Below are positions 45,853-56,696 of a stretch of DNA of 64,000 bases, piece by piece. The position numbers were made by a program, and so were the translations under genes. The stretch lies in assembly GCA_034769895.1 (NCBI GenBank), contig CM068375.1:251575542-251639541 (forward strand), written 5' to 3'. The first letter of the stretch is position 1. Each line of letters starts with the position of its first letter. Source of the stretch: Magicicada septendecula. Taxonomy: Eukaryota > Arthropoda > Insecta > Hemiptera > Cicadidae. The notes below the pieces were generated by a model that saw only the letters and a list, made by a program, of their open reading frames with translations, was not told the origin of the DNA and did no database searches.

Positions 45853-46029
45853 GCACAGCAGTCGACTAGTATTTCGTGGTGCGCACCAGCGATATCACGT
45901 GTGTTCTCATGTTTGGGGCTTTTATATATATTTTGTGTTTATATTTATATTTATTGTGATGTGTGTAAAATTGTATATAAAGTTGTTTTTAATATTTTAA
46001 TAATTGACGAACTTCACCAAGGGATATTC

Positions 46030-46070
46030 CTGATGATGGGACATATGTCCCAAAACGCGTAGGTATTCAT
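46030..46070 (+). ncRNA. Degenerate hammerhead-like motif of the Penelope copy
   Basis: CTGATGA (46030-46036) is followed by the perfect 16-bp palindrome TGGGACATATGTCCCA (stem II), then AAAC and the palindrome-like GCG, then TA. This is the order of a minimal hammerhead core (CUGANGA, stem II, GAAA, short stem III, UH). Two departures: the G of GAAA is A, and I could not draw a good stem I. Probably an inactive relic. Confidence 0.4.
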
Positions 46071-47600
46071 AAAGGATAAAGGCCACCAGACGGAAAAGAA
46101 AAAAGGTAAAACTATTTTACTATTTATAGACAAAAATATATTTAGGATGGTATAATTAAAAGACTTTATATTATTGGTTTCAATATTGTTGCAATTGTCT
46201 CGGATTGTGGAGGTGGTAATATTGGTGACTGAAAAGAGTATAATGTTTCTCATGAACACGTTTTTTTTTGTTTTTTTTTTTTTTTTTCCAGAAATAACAA
46301 AAAGAAATTTTGGTGTTGTTTTTTTGCTGGCAATCCTCATCTCTTAAAACTGATATGCAACTGTATGCAACTGGTTCATTGATGGAGGTTTGTTTTGCCA
46401 AATAGGATGCATCAAAACTCAGTATTGAAAATGCTAGTTAACAATACAAACAAATTAGAATTATTATCATGCGATAAACTGAATCCAAAACATATTAATT
46501 GTGAAGAATTTCAATGGACAAACGTTTTGCTAGCTGAGTAGGTGATGTCTAATAGAACAGCATGTGCTTTAAAAAGATACTTTTTATACCCATGGTAAAT
46601 TTTATAGAGTCAACAATTAGTTTGATAAAATAAACAGTAGAACTCCAAATGCAAGCCCTGACCATCAGCGTGGTTGTGGGTTGCATCTCAACAAAAAACA
46701 ACATTATACAGTACATTCAGACAATGCAAGAAATTAAGTGCGTAAATAACAAGGCAATACAGAATATTCACTAAAGAGTAATAATTACTCTTTAATATTT
46801 ACACAATTATTGTGTCAACTAAATATCTAATCCACCTTTTTGGTATTCTGAATGCTAATTATAAAATATCTTATATTTTAACGTCAAGACAATCAAGCCA
46901 ACCTAGAAAACTTTCTCTTGTCATAGGAAATGGAGGATGTAATGATCACCCCTTTGGAATGCCTGTATTAGATAAGGTTAATCATCCGAGGAAAAAACAG
47001 TGAATCTTTACAAGTCAACTGTAATACCCACCAAACCGAGCATGAGTTTATCATAAACAAGGTGTTAGTAGCAACTTTTGTTCGAATAGAAGCAAAGTCA
47101 GCAGAATAAACAGACTGCACAAGAGAAGGCGACTCAAAAGAAGAGTGTGGCTCAACAGAAAACAAAAATTCTGTTACAAACGAAAATTTAGAACATCAAA
47201 GTAAAAGATTAACTTGTATTGGGGAAGATATGACCTCAGATGGTTTGAGTTATATTTGTGGCTGGATGGCTAAACAGTTGAAGAAAAAGTATCTCCATCT
47301 GGCTGACCCCATAAGAATTCACCTGCAAGCATAAAAGGGAATGGTATTGGATTAATGAGTTATATGTTGGAGGACTGGCCGAGCTAACATTGATTTTGAA
47401 AGCACTGTCTTGAGGTTAGAAGAAATATTCAAAAAATTAATTGGGGAAGGTCCACATAAATATAAAAGAATATGTGCATGGAAAATTAATAAACAAATTA
47501 AAAGGAATTGCCACAGACATACCAGCTGATTTTATAGACCTGTATGTTAAAAGTAGAGTTATAATGAGACTAAAGTAAGAAACTCAAAAAAGCCTTGACT

Positions 47601-48171
47601 TGAACATGTGTATCATGTAGAATTTATTTACTTTCTACTATATGTAAAAATAGTTTTTTGTGAAGAATGATAATTGTTTTCATACCTAAATATTTAAACA
47701 ATATATATAAAAAGTAATGTATAAAATATTTATCAGTAAACTAAGAGCAAAGTCATTATTACAAAATATTTTATTTACCATACCACTGAGACAACTGGAC
47801 TGGAATACCATACCATGTGTGGGGACTGGAATGCATACTTAACAAAATCAAACAGTTCATGTTTCTGTGGTTCCCTTATGTAAAAGTAAACAGTGTTAAA
47901 TTTTATTAATGAAAGTGGTGAGTGTGTTATCAGTACATAATTATAAAATACAATATTTAGTTTAGGATAGTTGATCTTACCATAATACATTTATTTATGT
48001 TCAAATCTAATTTAATTAAAATTAAAATAATTTTGTTAAATTCAATATTAATTTTTTTTACATAGTCTTTAAGGTCATGTCCATTAGGTAAACTTCTTGG
48101 GGTAAAACAGTTCTTGTCCAGCAAACATCAAGAATAAAATTAAATAATGGTACTATTTCAATTGTTTAATT
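47601..48171. other. AT-rich spacer
   Basis: No supported gene or repeat; minus-strand ORF 47775-47990 is not convincing. Confidence 0.6.
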
Positions 48172-48310
48172 TATTCTTGGATTTCGTTGTCCATGATGTG
48201 TTCGTTACTTAACTAAATATAATTATTTCACTACGACTCGGAACACAAAACTCTTTATGGGTAAAAACGTAAAAGTTTTACCTTATAACATGAACCGGTT
48301 TTCACTTTTT
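48172..48310 (-). mobile_element. Penelope-like 3'-end fragment
   Basis: On the minus strand it reads gtgaaaaccggttc, then aaggtaaaac, gttccgagtcgtag, agttaagtaacgaacac and catggacaacgaaatccaag. It matches block for block the fragment inside hAT-B (12570-12702) and the 3' ends of the head-to-head pair. Only the terminal roughly 140 bp are present. Confidence 0.75.
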
Positions 48311-48765
48311 AAAAGCGGAGTTAAGGGGAGTTAATTCTGTAAGAGATTGACTATGAAAGATGAATTTATTGACTGTAGAAACAAGAAAACATGCCAGCTG
48401 AGATAAAATTCCTTTCAACACAGTGATTTTGTGCATACCAGTTTTTTTAATAATTTTATTAAGTACCAGATATTAATAAAGTTGAAACATATTGGATAGA
48501 TGTTTATAGATATACATTTAATTATAACATACAATATTGTGGTCATTTGTTAGTGTGAAATTGGTGGATTGTTCATTCCCTAAAATAGATACCTTTACAT
48601 GTTTTCAGCTATTTTAGAGATTGTTAATCTGATTGCTCAGGGAGAGTCTGTACTCTATACATGTGTATTGTGTGTGTTTTAGCATGTGTTCATGTTGGCA
48701 TTGTTGTGATAAATATAATTTGGTTGAGATTTTAACAGGACTTACAATCAGTCTTTTATTGTAGT

Positions 48766-50332
48766 GGGTCAAAAAAAAAAAACTACCATCTCAGATTTTG
48801 ATGAAACTTGGCTTATTTGTTCTCCCTACAGAGATAAGTAACCACACCAAATTTTAACCCTCTATTTATCTCCATTTTCTTTGTATAGGCTTTCAAAGTT
48901 TTGAAATGTTGGTGTTTTAACAATCGGATGTCACGAAACGAGACTTGCTAACCTTTTGAAAATAATTTGTAAATTTTTTATTTATCATCCAATCTTTGTG
49001 AAATTTTGTAGTTATATACTCTAAAGTATAGATAGAATTTTGTAATTGTATACAAAAATACTAGTATATTATATTATTGACTAGTAATGACAAATTATTA
49101 TTTATTATAAAGACAAATCAAACACACTGGAGAAAAATGGAGTTTATGAAATACACTGTGCAGAATGCGATGCTATTTATATCGGACAATGTGGCCGTGC
49201 TCTAAAACATCGCATTTCTGAACATAAGAAGGCGATTTTAACCAATACAGCCAATACAGGTTTTGCAGATCATTGCATACAACACAATCACTTCATAGAT
49301 ACAAAAAACATAACACTACTCCACAACATACAAAAAGGTAAAAAAATGGATTTGTTAGAATTCTAGAAATTAAAAAAGCAATAAAAAATAACAAAAATTT
49401 AACAAATGAACAAACTGAATTCTGTGTATCCCCTTTAGTAAATGCTGTTATTTAGTTTAGTTAATTATATATTTTACATTCAGATTATATTATTTAGTTT
49501 AGTTAATTTTATATTTTGCATTCAGGTTATATTTAGTTTTTACAGACACTTGGACTTTCTCTTAGCTCCTGCAACCCCCTCCCCATCATTACCCCTCGCA
49601 CTGTTCCCACAACACATACCCTAAACAGATGTCCACCTTACACCTGTGTTTAGTCTTCATTCATCGCTTTGACAATGACTTAAGAGGTCAAAACAGCTGT
49701 CAGAGTTAAATAAAATCTGTGAAACGTACCAAGTGTTTTTATATATTTTACAAAACCTTTGTATTAATATGTTTCACCAAGTGCCCAACGAGTCATCAAT
49801 TAATATTAGTTAAACAACTCGATAAAAACTTGCTTGAAATTCGTACATTTAACAGAAAAAACAACAACAAAGGAATGAAAACCCCATCAATTTTATTTTT
49901 TCATATGATAGTCGATGTATTGAGGATAATTTTGAAAAAAGGTTTTTGTGATTATCACTTTCCCTTTCTGTGATATTCAATTTAATGTTAAACCATGTTT
50001 TTTATATAAAAAACTACAAAGGTATTGTGTATTTTTTTATAGAATCTTTATATTTTAGAGTATATAACTACAAAATTTCACAAAGATTGGATAATAAATA
50101 AAAAAGTTACAAATTATTTTCAAAAGGTTAGCAAGTCTCGTTTCGCGACATCTGATTGTTAAAATCATCAAAATTTCTAAACTTTGAAACCCTATACAAT
50201 GAAAGGGAGAGAGATAGAGGGTTAAAATTTGGTGTGGTTACTTATCTCTGTAGGGAGAACAAATAAGCCAAGTTTCATCAAAATCTGAGATGGTGGGTGA
50301 GATGGCCTGGTTGAACTGACATGGAATGACCC
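48766..50332. mobile_element. 1.57-kb element with about 260-bp inverted repeats
   Basis: The outer arms (about 48774-49040 and 50035-50300) are long inverted repeats sharing ccatctcagattttgatgaa, ggcttatttgttctccc, gcaagtctcgtttcg-type words and aatctttgtgaaattttg. The ends are GGGTCA/TGACCC, flanked by the 4-bp direct repeat TAGT (48762-48765 and 50333-50336). An A-run replaces about 20 bp near the left end. The centre holds a Penelope relic (49105-49740). It has no transposase of its own, so it is a MITE- or foldback-type element; the superfamily is unknown. Confidence 0.78.
49105..49440 (+). pseudogene. Penelope-like GIY-YIG domain relic
   Basis: The plus strand reads LEKNGVYEIHCAECDAIYIG, then QCGRALKHRISEHKKAI, DHCIQHNH, DLLEF, a stop (TAG near 49364) and NEQTEF. 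This is again GIY-YIG with a CX2C insertion, of a third subfamily with C..C spacing HCAEC. Downstream, near 49670-49710, cttaagaggtcaaaacagctgtc resembles the stem II, AAAA and stem III part of a hammerhead-like 3' end. It sits inside the inverted-repeat element, so it inserted there later. Confidence 0.75.
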
Positions 50333-50674
50333 TAGTGTTTAAGTGCATATGTATTCTCCCCCTTCTCGTTCTCACTCACTCACTTACTCTTTCTAAAAAA
50401 CACACACACACACAATAATTTATATATAGTAATTGTATATTACACGTTTTGTGCGCTTGTAGAAAGATGTGAATATATTAGTGTTTGCCATTGGTCACTT
50501 AGGTATGCCGGAATTTTTTATTCAGTGCATATGGATGAATAAAAGTGAACTGTATGTGTCGCACTATGATTGTGTGTTTTTTTAATCATTTGTAGTTTCC
50601 AAATGTAGCAAAAACATAAGATGCGTTTGATATTTTTCTGTATCTGCTGCGGTCTTGTAATTATGTGGTTTTCT

Positions 50675-50757
<83 letters not shown>

Positions 50758-50849
50758 CATGCGGGTATGAACAAATGAAAATTTCAACATTTGAATGCGC
50801 AGATAGATTTAATTTTCTTTATGCAGTTTGTCCCTCTTGATCTATTAAT
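50333..50849. other. Spacer with microsatellites
   Basis: No gene. It includes a short (AC)n and the long (GT)n described separately. Confidence 0.6.
50676..50756 (+). repeat. (GT)n microsatellite
   Basis: An uninterrupted run of about 40 GT units. It generates a spurious Thr-His ORF on the minus strand. Confidence 0.97.
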
Positions 50850-51305
50850 TTAATTTTTCTTGGATTTTCTTCTCCATGACGTGTCCGTTGATTAACTAAA
50901 TTTTAAGTACAATACTACTGACTCGGAACACTTAAGTTTTTATTGGTAAAAATGTAAAATTTCTACCTTATAGCCTGAACCAGTTTTCGCTTATTATAAG
51001 CTTTGTCAGAGGCTGCCACTAGGAGCACTGTCCGTGTTGTTCTTGGTGACGACACTGTCATTTAAAAGATCGATGTTGTGTGTGTATGGTGTGATATGTT
51101 CGAATAGTACGTGCGATTTGAATTCTGCCTGTTCATTTAGGATGTCGTTTTTATGTGTTTTTGTGTGTTTGTATATTTCTAGTTGTTCAAGAGTGTCTAG
51201 TTTTTGACCTTTTGTGTGTATGTGTAGAATATCCATTTTGCTGTTTATGTTTCTGTATGTGTGTGGTTTGCTTCAATGAGGTGGTTTGCAAAGGCGGATT
51301 CGGTG
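50850..51305 (-). mobile_element. Penelope-like copy, minus strand, head-to-head with the next
   Basis: Minus-strand 3' half of a Penelope-like element: the C-terminal part of the nuclease ORF (51006-51297; MDILHIHTKGQKLDTLEQLE, then NEQAEFKSHVLFEH), stop at 51006-51008, then a 3' UTR ending near 50850. It is severely 5'-truncated. At about 51300-51320 it meets the plus-strand copy head to head, so the two 3' ends point outward. One stop (within the ETYTNSK-like region near 51245) shows it is decayed. Confidence 0.8.
50972..51014 (-). ncRNA. Hammerhead-ribozyme-like motif overlapping the Penelope stop codon (-)
   Basis: On the minus strand: AGCCU (stem I), CUGACAA, stem II GCUUAUAAUAAGC (perfect), GAAA, ACUGGU (short stem III), UC (expected cleavage site), AGGCU (stem I, perfect 5-bp match). 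This is the order of a type I minimal hammerhead. The only departure is CUGACAA for CUGANGA. The UGA within the core is also the stop codon of the nuclease ORF. Hammerheads in Penelope-like elements are established knowledge. Confidence 0.65.
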
Positions 51306-51813
51306 GATTCGACATTAAAAACCTATACACAAACATCCCTATCTCTGAAACAATCACCAGCCTACAAAACAAACTCAAACAGAACAACACACCAGAAGAA
51401 CTAATCACAGAAATAACAGAGACTCCTAACATAATCACAAAATATAACTACTTCACATATAACAGTAAATTTTACACGCAGAATGATGGTCTATCCATAG
51501 GCTCACCCATATCCAGAATATTAGCAGAAGTCTTCCTACAACACTTATAAAAACAAGAATCCTCACAAACAATGACAAGACACTCACATAAAATACTATA
51601 TTGGCACAGATACGTTGACGACATCATAATTCTATACAAGGGAAACAAAAGACAATGCGAACAGCTACTAACACACATAAACAAAATTCACAAAAGCATA
51701 ACCTTCACTACTGAATACGAGCACAACAATAGCATAAACTTCCTAGACCTCACCATCACAAAATTTGAACACAGACACAAATTCAGTATATACAGGAAAC
51801 CCACTACAACTGA

Positions 51814-51817
51814 CACA
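51814..51817 (+). repeat. Target-site duplication, left (CACA)
   Basis: CACA at 51814-51817 is repeated at 57991-57994, directly outside the two LTRs. Within the Penelope ORF the four bases occur once in the uninterrupted sense, which confirms the insertion boundaries. Confidence 0.88.
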
Positions 51818-53111
51818 TGATACATTATTAAACAAACTGATATTTGATAAACCTAAGGGATTTGGTTATTTAATTCAAGTATTTACTAAATAGCTCCTTC
51901 GAGCGCCATCTTGTTACCAACTGTAATAAGAAAATTACCAAGGTTCGTTTCAGCGAACTAGGAGAACAGAATGTGGTTGCTGAAATAATAACAATCATTT
52001 ATGTTCATCAATAATTAAATATTATTAATACTTTATTACTATTCATATTTCATATTAATAAAATCGTACAGACAAAATTTGTTCGTGAATAATAGTTGTT
52101 AATTACTTTGAATCTCTTTTAATTTACTTACTCGCAATACCATAACAGATTCTTGAAATACATTTATCAAGAATGATAACGGGAACGCAAACCAGCCTTC
52201 TTATTACGATAAACTATAATAATACCATATTCTCACATACACACACAACACACACAAAGCTACTTTAGAGATCTCATTTTTAAATATTTTATACTTTCTT
52301 CAACATTTATTTCCCCATTTTATTTAATTTTTTAAAAAAAAGAAAAAACCAGCATTTTTAATTCTTATTTTGAATGTCTACTTTCCTGTTTACGAGTAGA
52401 AGTTCGACTCCTGGGGTGTCTCCTCATGGCGTGCACTGTTTTACTGTTTTATAATTCGCACTATCACATTTTACTGCCGAACTGTTAATTTTGGATGTGT
52501 ATTGGCCGGAAAACTGTTTGTATTTTAGATGTACATATAAAGATTCACATTTTTTATTGTATGCGGGCCCGCACTTACGTTTCGAAACTTTGTATCGGTG
52601 TTGCTCGCGCGAGCATGGAATTTTGACTGGGCAGAATTACAGGCGCTACTTTGTGAAGCAGCTGTTGTTCGTTCAATTCTGATTGGTGTTCAGTTTGTAT
52701 CCTTGCGCCAGTGGACTGTTTTTTGCTTGTTGACAAAACTGGTGACACACATCGTTACATAATTTGCTGACGCAACGCATCGCCTGATGTCTGGTTGTGT
52801 AACGTGTTTACAGATCTTGTTCGTCATTGTCCTTGAACTTGGTTTGGTACAGTTGCCGGTTATTATAACGGTCCACACAACATTATTAAACAAGTCTGTA
52901 TTCACAAGGTCAACAGCAGTGCAGCCACGTTGCGATCGTTTCAAAATAACAAATTTACCCAAGTCTATAATTTCTGTCCCTATCACTCAACAAGGGATAA
53001 AGTTATTATTATTTTATTATATAAAAAAAATACAAATTATGTTATTTATTATCAATAAAATATAAACTTCTTTACATTGTCTCAGGTAGGCCCCAAAAAT
53101 GCCCCGCTACA
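51818..53111 (-). repeat. 3' LTR of the nested element
   Basis: 1294 bp, plus-strand ends TGATACATT...GCCCCGCTACA. Same length as and visually identical to 56697-57990. ORFs of 62-98 codons within it recur in the other LTR and have no recognisable domain. On the minus strand it is preceded by a purine-rich GAGGGGGTAT (53112-53121 complement), a short polypurine tract. Confidence 0.92.
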
Positions 53112-53120
53112 ATACCCCCT

Positions 53121-53160
53121 CAATGAGATATTTTATGCCGAAGCATAAAAAATCTCATTG
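53121..53160. repeat. 18-bp-stem hairpin next to the 3' LTR
   Basis: CAATGAGATATTTTATGC (53121-53138) pairs with GCATAAAAAATCTCATTG (53143-53160) with one mismatch and a CGAA tetraloop. It ends 9 bp inside the internal region, right beside the polypurine tract. It could affect plus-strand priming or RNA 3'-end formation; this is inference. Confidence 0.8.
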
Positions 53161-55348
53161 ACACATTCATACTTGCTAAAGGGATCAGCCAGGATATGTC
53201 GCCACAACCCCCTGTATGGTTTACAAAAAAAAGAATAATCAACTCACCCTTGGTCCGGTGACTGTGACCGCATCTGCATGACAATACTGGACTTCTCTCT
53301 CGAGATCCCAACACCGTAGAGTCAGACAGATACTCAACGCCCCTGCTCTGACGCGCAGGCCAGCTCAGGTCCGCCGCCACAGCACCACCAAACACTGAAA
53401 CAACAAATCAAAATATTAAATAGTGGCCTTATACAACACCATATCCCCAACTGATCTGTTCCCCCCTAGCGGTGCTGGTTTGCGCTAAGAAGCACTGGTT
53501 TTGTTTTACTCACTTATTACTAACATGTATATATCAGAATACCTAACATAACTTAACATAAGAAAACACAGTACATTAATAATTCATTTTAAAATAAACA
53601 ACTTACAATTAAAATGTTACACACTTTACATCATTAAATTGGCATATAAAATCAAAAAATTACTTTTAAACTTGATTTACTCTTATTAATTCGTTTCTCA
53701 AAATTACAAAATTTTTTTTATTTTATTTTTTTTTTTTTTTCATGGCCATCATTATTCCATTTCATTACTTTGGGTGATTCTACGTTATTCATTATTTCAT
53801 TATAATTTACTTCATCCATTTGGCATTTATTCATAATCTTACCCCTTTTATTACTCTAATGCTCCCTTACAAAATCTTTAACTAGTATGACACCCCACTA
53901 TCAAAATTTTACTAACCCTTCTCTACCTCTAACTACTTACTATTTTAACTCCAATCGCCACCTTCTACTCTTATATAAAAAAAAATACTCTCTAACCCTT
54001 TGTACATAGGATACGTGTTTCCTTCCCAAAACTCATTCCCTTATGTTGGTCCCTGGACTCACCCTAGGTAACCCTTTCCGGCGCCAATCGGTCCCTATCC
54101 CGTCCCAACCCTTGTTGCGGACTCCCCAAATACACTACCACTACTACAAAATTACCATCCCCAAAAAATCTCAATCTCATAACCTCACTACAATTACAAC
54201 AAATTAACATCAACAAATAAACAATATATCGCTCCAAACTCTACATAAAATCTCCATAACTACTGTGTCTCCACTTATACTTCTCAAATTCTATAACATT
54301 ACATTAACTCAACACAACATTGCATTATTTTCATTTCCACTATTACTTTAACTTTTACTTCGATTTGGACAAATCTATGTCCCACAAAATTCAACTTGAA
54401 CTGACTCAAACATTTTATTCAACTAATTACTATCACCCATTTCTATCTTTTACAACCCATTGAAAATTTTACTTATTACAACTATTTTTCATTTTATTTT
54501 AAAATCTGTAAACACATTGAAAACATATTATTATATTTTTATAATACTTATTCCTAACATACTAAATGCAAACAACACCATAAGACACAATAACACAATA
54601 TAAGAAGTATTTAGTGCATCTAATTTTTAAATTCAAACAAAACTATTGAGTAGCAAATCATCATTATTAATTAAAATATATCAAATTTTTAATACGTTAT
54701 CCCCTTGGATAACCTCCCAGCCACACACACTATTATAATACATTACATAACATAATACACAAATAGCAATACACCTGGATTATTAGCATACATCAAACAA
54801 ACAATTCTCTTTTAAATAATTTATATAAAATTTATAAACATTATTATTTAAAATTTTTCATTAACTGTTTTTATTTATCAGAATTTATCACAAAATTCCA
54901 CAAAATAAACCATTTAACATTATTATTATTAATTATTATTAAATCAGAATCTCATTACACAATTTACATTCATTATAAGATTCAAACACATAACATTCAA
55001 TCACACTATCTAAACATCTCAACTTATTTAATTCAATTGATTATTAAAATAACATATTTCAATTATTATCAACATTCTACAAATCATTAACTATTGTCTT
55101 CATAATTATTTTGTTATTTAATTAGAGTGCTAAAATATTAATAATATTATTATTATTAATACAACATTTTCTAAAACATATACACATTACTTATCTAACA
55201 TTTCACAATACACACAAATGAATTCAATATTATTTACAAAATATGCGTCAAAACTGTTCAAGTGTATCTCACTTCAGATGTCCAAATCAGCAAGGTCATT
55301 ACCAATAATTCACAATATTTAAAAATGTCCCAACACTGATCTTTTAAC
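53161..55348. other. Non-coding interior of the LTR element
   Basis: About 2.2 kb, strongly AT-rich, with many short runs but no ORF resembling pol. A 41-codon minus-strand frame near 53715-53840 (MNKCQMDEVNYNE, then WNNDGHEKKKKK) may be a last trace of a coding region. A GC-richer patch at 53250-53400 has no clear match. Confidence 0.6.
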
Positions 55349-56473
55349 TCACCCTCCATCGTCATATATATATCTAGTGTATTTGTAACATTCATCATTT
55401 TTATCAACACACAAATTATTATAATTGTTACTATCATAATAATCCATCAATTCTATTTCATCCATTGTACCACTATAAATCTTGTCACCATAGGTTAGGA
55501 TTGTCCCGTCTATATCAGGGTTGTTTGTTAATGTCAGGTAAATTTTCTCATCTTTGTATTCCTCAACTACTACGTCAGGTAAGTCATTATAGTCAGGTAA
55601 GATATTATCAAAATTATTCTCTGTCTCTCTTTCAACAGGTACGTATTTCACATGATTCATCATCACCCCTTTTATTAATTTTCTCAATTCATCATACTTT
55701 CTTTCTAACTTGTATATTTCTATTTCATTCTCAACATATAACTCTCTTTCTTCATAGCACCACATCACACTCTCACAATTATTTCGGACAGAGGGTACAA
55801 CATTATACAACATTACTTCATTTAACAATAAGGGTCTCTTGCCCTGAAAAAACAACATTAAATCATCATCATCATTATAAACAATAAGGGGAAAATTTGC
55901 CCTCTGTCCCCATTCAATTACTACATTATTCTTCCACTCTCTCTCTACTTCATAAACACTCATTAACATTTCATTATCGCATTCTAAAACTTCATCAGTA
56001 CTCTTTGTTATTAAATTTTCATCATTATTCTTCACCCCCTCTATACTCTCAGTATTGTCTACTATTTCGTCATTTTTACATTTTGTCTTACTTAAAACAT
56101 TGTTACCTAATTTCTCGAACTTCTGTTCTAACTTATTTAAACCGTTTCTTATTATTTCGTTAGTGCTTTCTAAATGTTTATTCATTTCTTGTATCTCACG
56201 TTTCAACTCTTTATTCTGATTTTTTAATAACTCTTCAAAACTATTCTTTTGGATATCGAACTTTTCATTGATACTACTTTTGAACTCTTGCATATCGTTT
56301 TTCTGTTCATTAAAAAGCAATTTCATCATCTTAATCATATCATTATCTTCAGCCGTTTTATTCGCGACTGGTGTTGAGTGAACACCTTCATGCATGATTT
56401 GAGATTCAGTTATGCTTATCTGGCTTTCATCTACACTGTCAGTGACGCTGACAGTTTCATGATTGTCTGCCAT
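55349..56473 (-). CDS. Gag-like coiled-coil protein of the LTR element
   Basis: A 374-residue ORF, the only sizeable one in the element, starting about 220 bp from the primer site, where gag starts. Residues 1-45 are polar (MADNHETVSVTDSVDESQ). Residues 45-145 form a long heptad-rich coiled coil (KLLFNEQKNDMQEFKSSINE, LKREIQEMNKHLES, LNKLEQKFEKLG). After an acidic linker, residues 190-280 hold REWKNNVVIEWGQRANFPL and a charged ERKYDELRKLIKG segment; the C-terminus is acidic and Tyr/Asn-rich (DYYDSNNYNNL). There is no zinc knuckle and no protease. Coiled-coil N-termini are common in Ty3-type gags, so a particle-forming or RNA-binding role is plausible but unproven. It may instead be a captured or novel protein. 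Confidence 0.7.
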   Translation of the reverse strand: MADNHETVSVTDSVDESQISITESQIMHEGVHSTPVANKTAEDNDMIKMMKLLFNEQKNDMQEFKSSINEKFDIQKNSFEELLKNQNKELKREIQEMNKHLESTNEIIRNGLNKLEQKFEKLGNNVLSKTKCKNDEIVDNTESIEGVKNNDENLITKSTDEVLECDNEMLMSVYEVEREWKNNVVIEWGQRANFPLIVYNDDDDLMLFFQGKRPLLLNEVMLYNVVPSVRNNCESVMWCYEERELYVENEIEIYKLERKYDELRKLIKGVMMNHVKYVPVERETENNFDNILPDYNDLPDVVVEEYKDEKIYLTLTNNPDIDGTILTYGDKIYSGTMDEIELMDYYDSNNYNNLCVDKNDECYKYTRYIYDDGG

Positions 56474-56675
56474 TTTTCTTAAAAAAAAATTTTTTATATA
56501 TATATCTTCCTATAATCTTATTATACGTAACATATACTTATTGAAAAATATTCTACTCACCAATATCAAACATAACCTTTAACGTCCATCTTACGTATAT
56601 ACGTAAATACAAACTCCAAACAACCATTCTGTTCTCCCCGTAGGCTTAAATTTATATAATTATATTATATAAATC

Positions 56676-56695
56676 GTCCCTACGTTCGGATGCCA
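56676..56695 (-). promoter_or_regulatory. Primer-binding site of the LTR element
   Basis: One base inside the 5' (right-hand) LTR, the minus strand reads TGGCATCCGAACGTAGGGAC. It starts with the obligatory TGG and resembles the TGGCGCCCGAAC sites primed by tRNA-Lys, with two differences. It fixes the element's orientation as minus. Confidence 0.65.
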
Positions 56696-56696
56696 C

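Larger units (their letters stand above)
45282..46128 (+). mobile_element. 5'-truncated Penelope-like element nested in the P-type relic
   Basis: The 847-bp insert is flanked by the 11-bp direct repeat GACAAAAATAT (45271-45281 and 46129-46139). It splits the P-type coding sense, which resumes exactly after it. It contains only the C-terminal endonuclease part of a Penelope-like ORF, a 3' UTR and a hammerhead-like core. 5' truncation is usual for these elements. Confidence 0.88.
44272..47600 (+). pseudogene. P-element/THAP9-type transposase relic
   Basis: Blocks appear in the order expected for P-superfamily transposases. A THAP zinc finger: AVAACTN..., WVEQCNRKDG, VCSDHFKAEDF (about 44285-44500). 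FWSSEDINKAFAMCSLSKR (about 44900-44957). QFDKMKV (about 45130, first catalytic Asp region) through YGSNLF. After a nested Penelope copy, RLYIIGFNIVAIVSDCGGGN (about 46160-46220, second Asp region). Then KLELLSCDKLNPKHINCEEF (46455-46515), YILTSR and GGCNDHP (about 46875-46960), LSYICGWMAKQLKKKY (47240-47290) and LYVGGL near 47360. Many stops and shifts interrupt it, so it is dead. Its span is about 2.5 kb without the insertion. Terminal repeats were not found. Confidence 0.78.

Noticed and set aside
50518..50790. 90-codon minus-strand ORF with a Thr-His run
   Set aside because: Translation of the (GT)n tract at 50676-50756.
52491..53065. ORFs of 63, 98 and 92 codons repeated at 57370-57944
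   Set aside because: They are within the two LTRs, overlap on both strands and have no recognisable domain.
53120..53395. 91-codon minus-strand ORF beside the 3' LTR
   Set aside because: Spans the hairpin and a GC-rich patch; no match to protease, RT or integrase motifs.
55465..56163. Plus-strand ORFs of 140 and 88 codons
   Set aside because: Antisense shadows of the gag-like ORF at 55349-56473.
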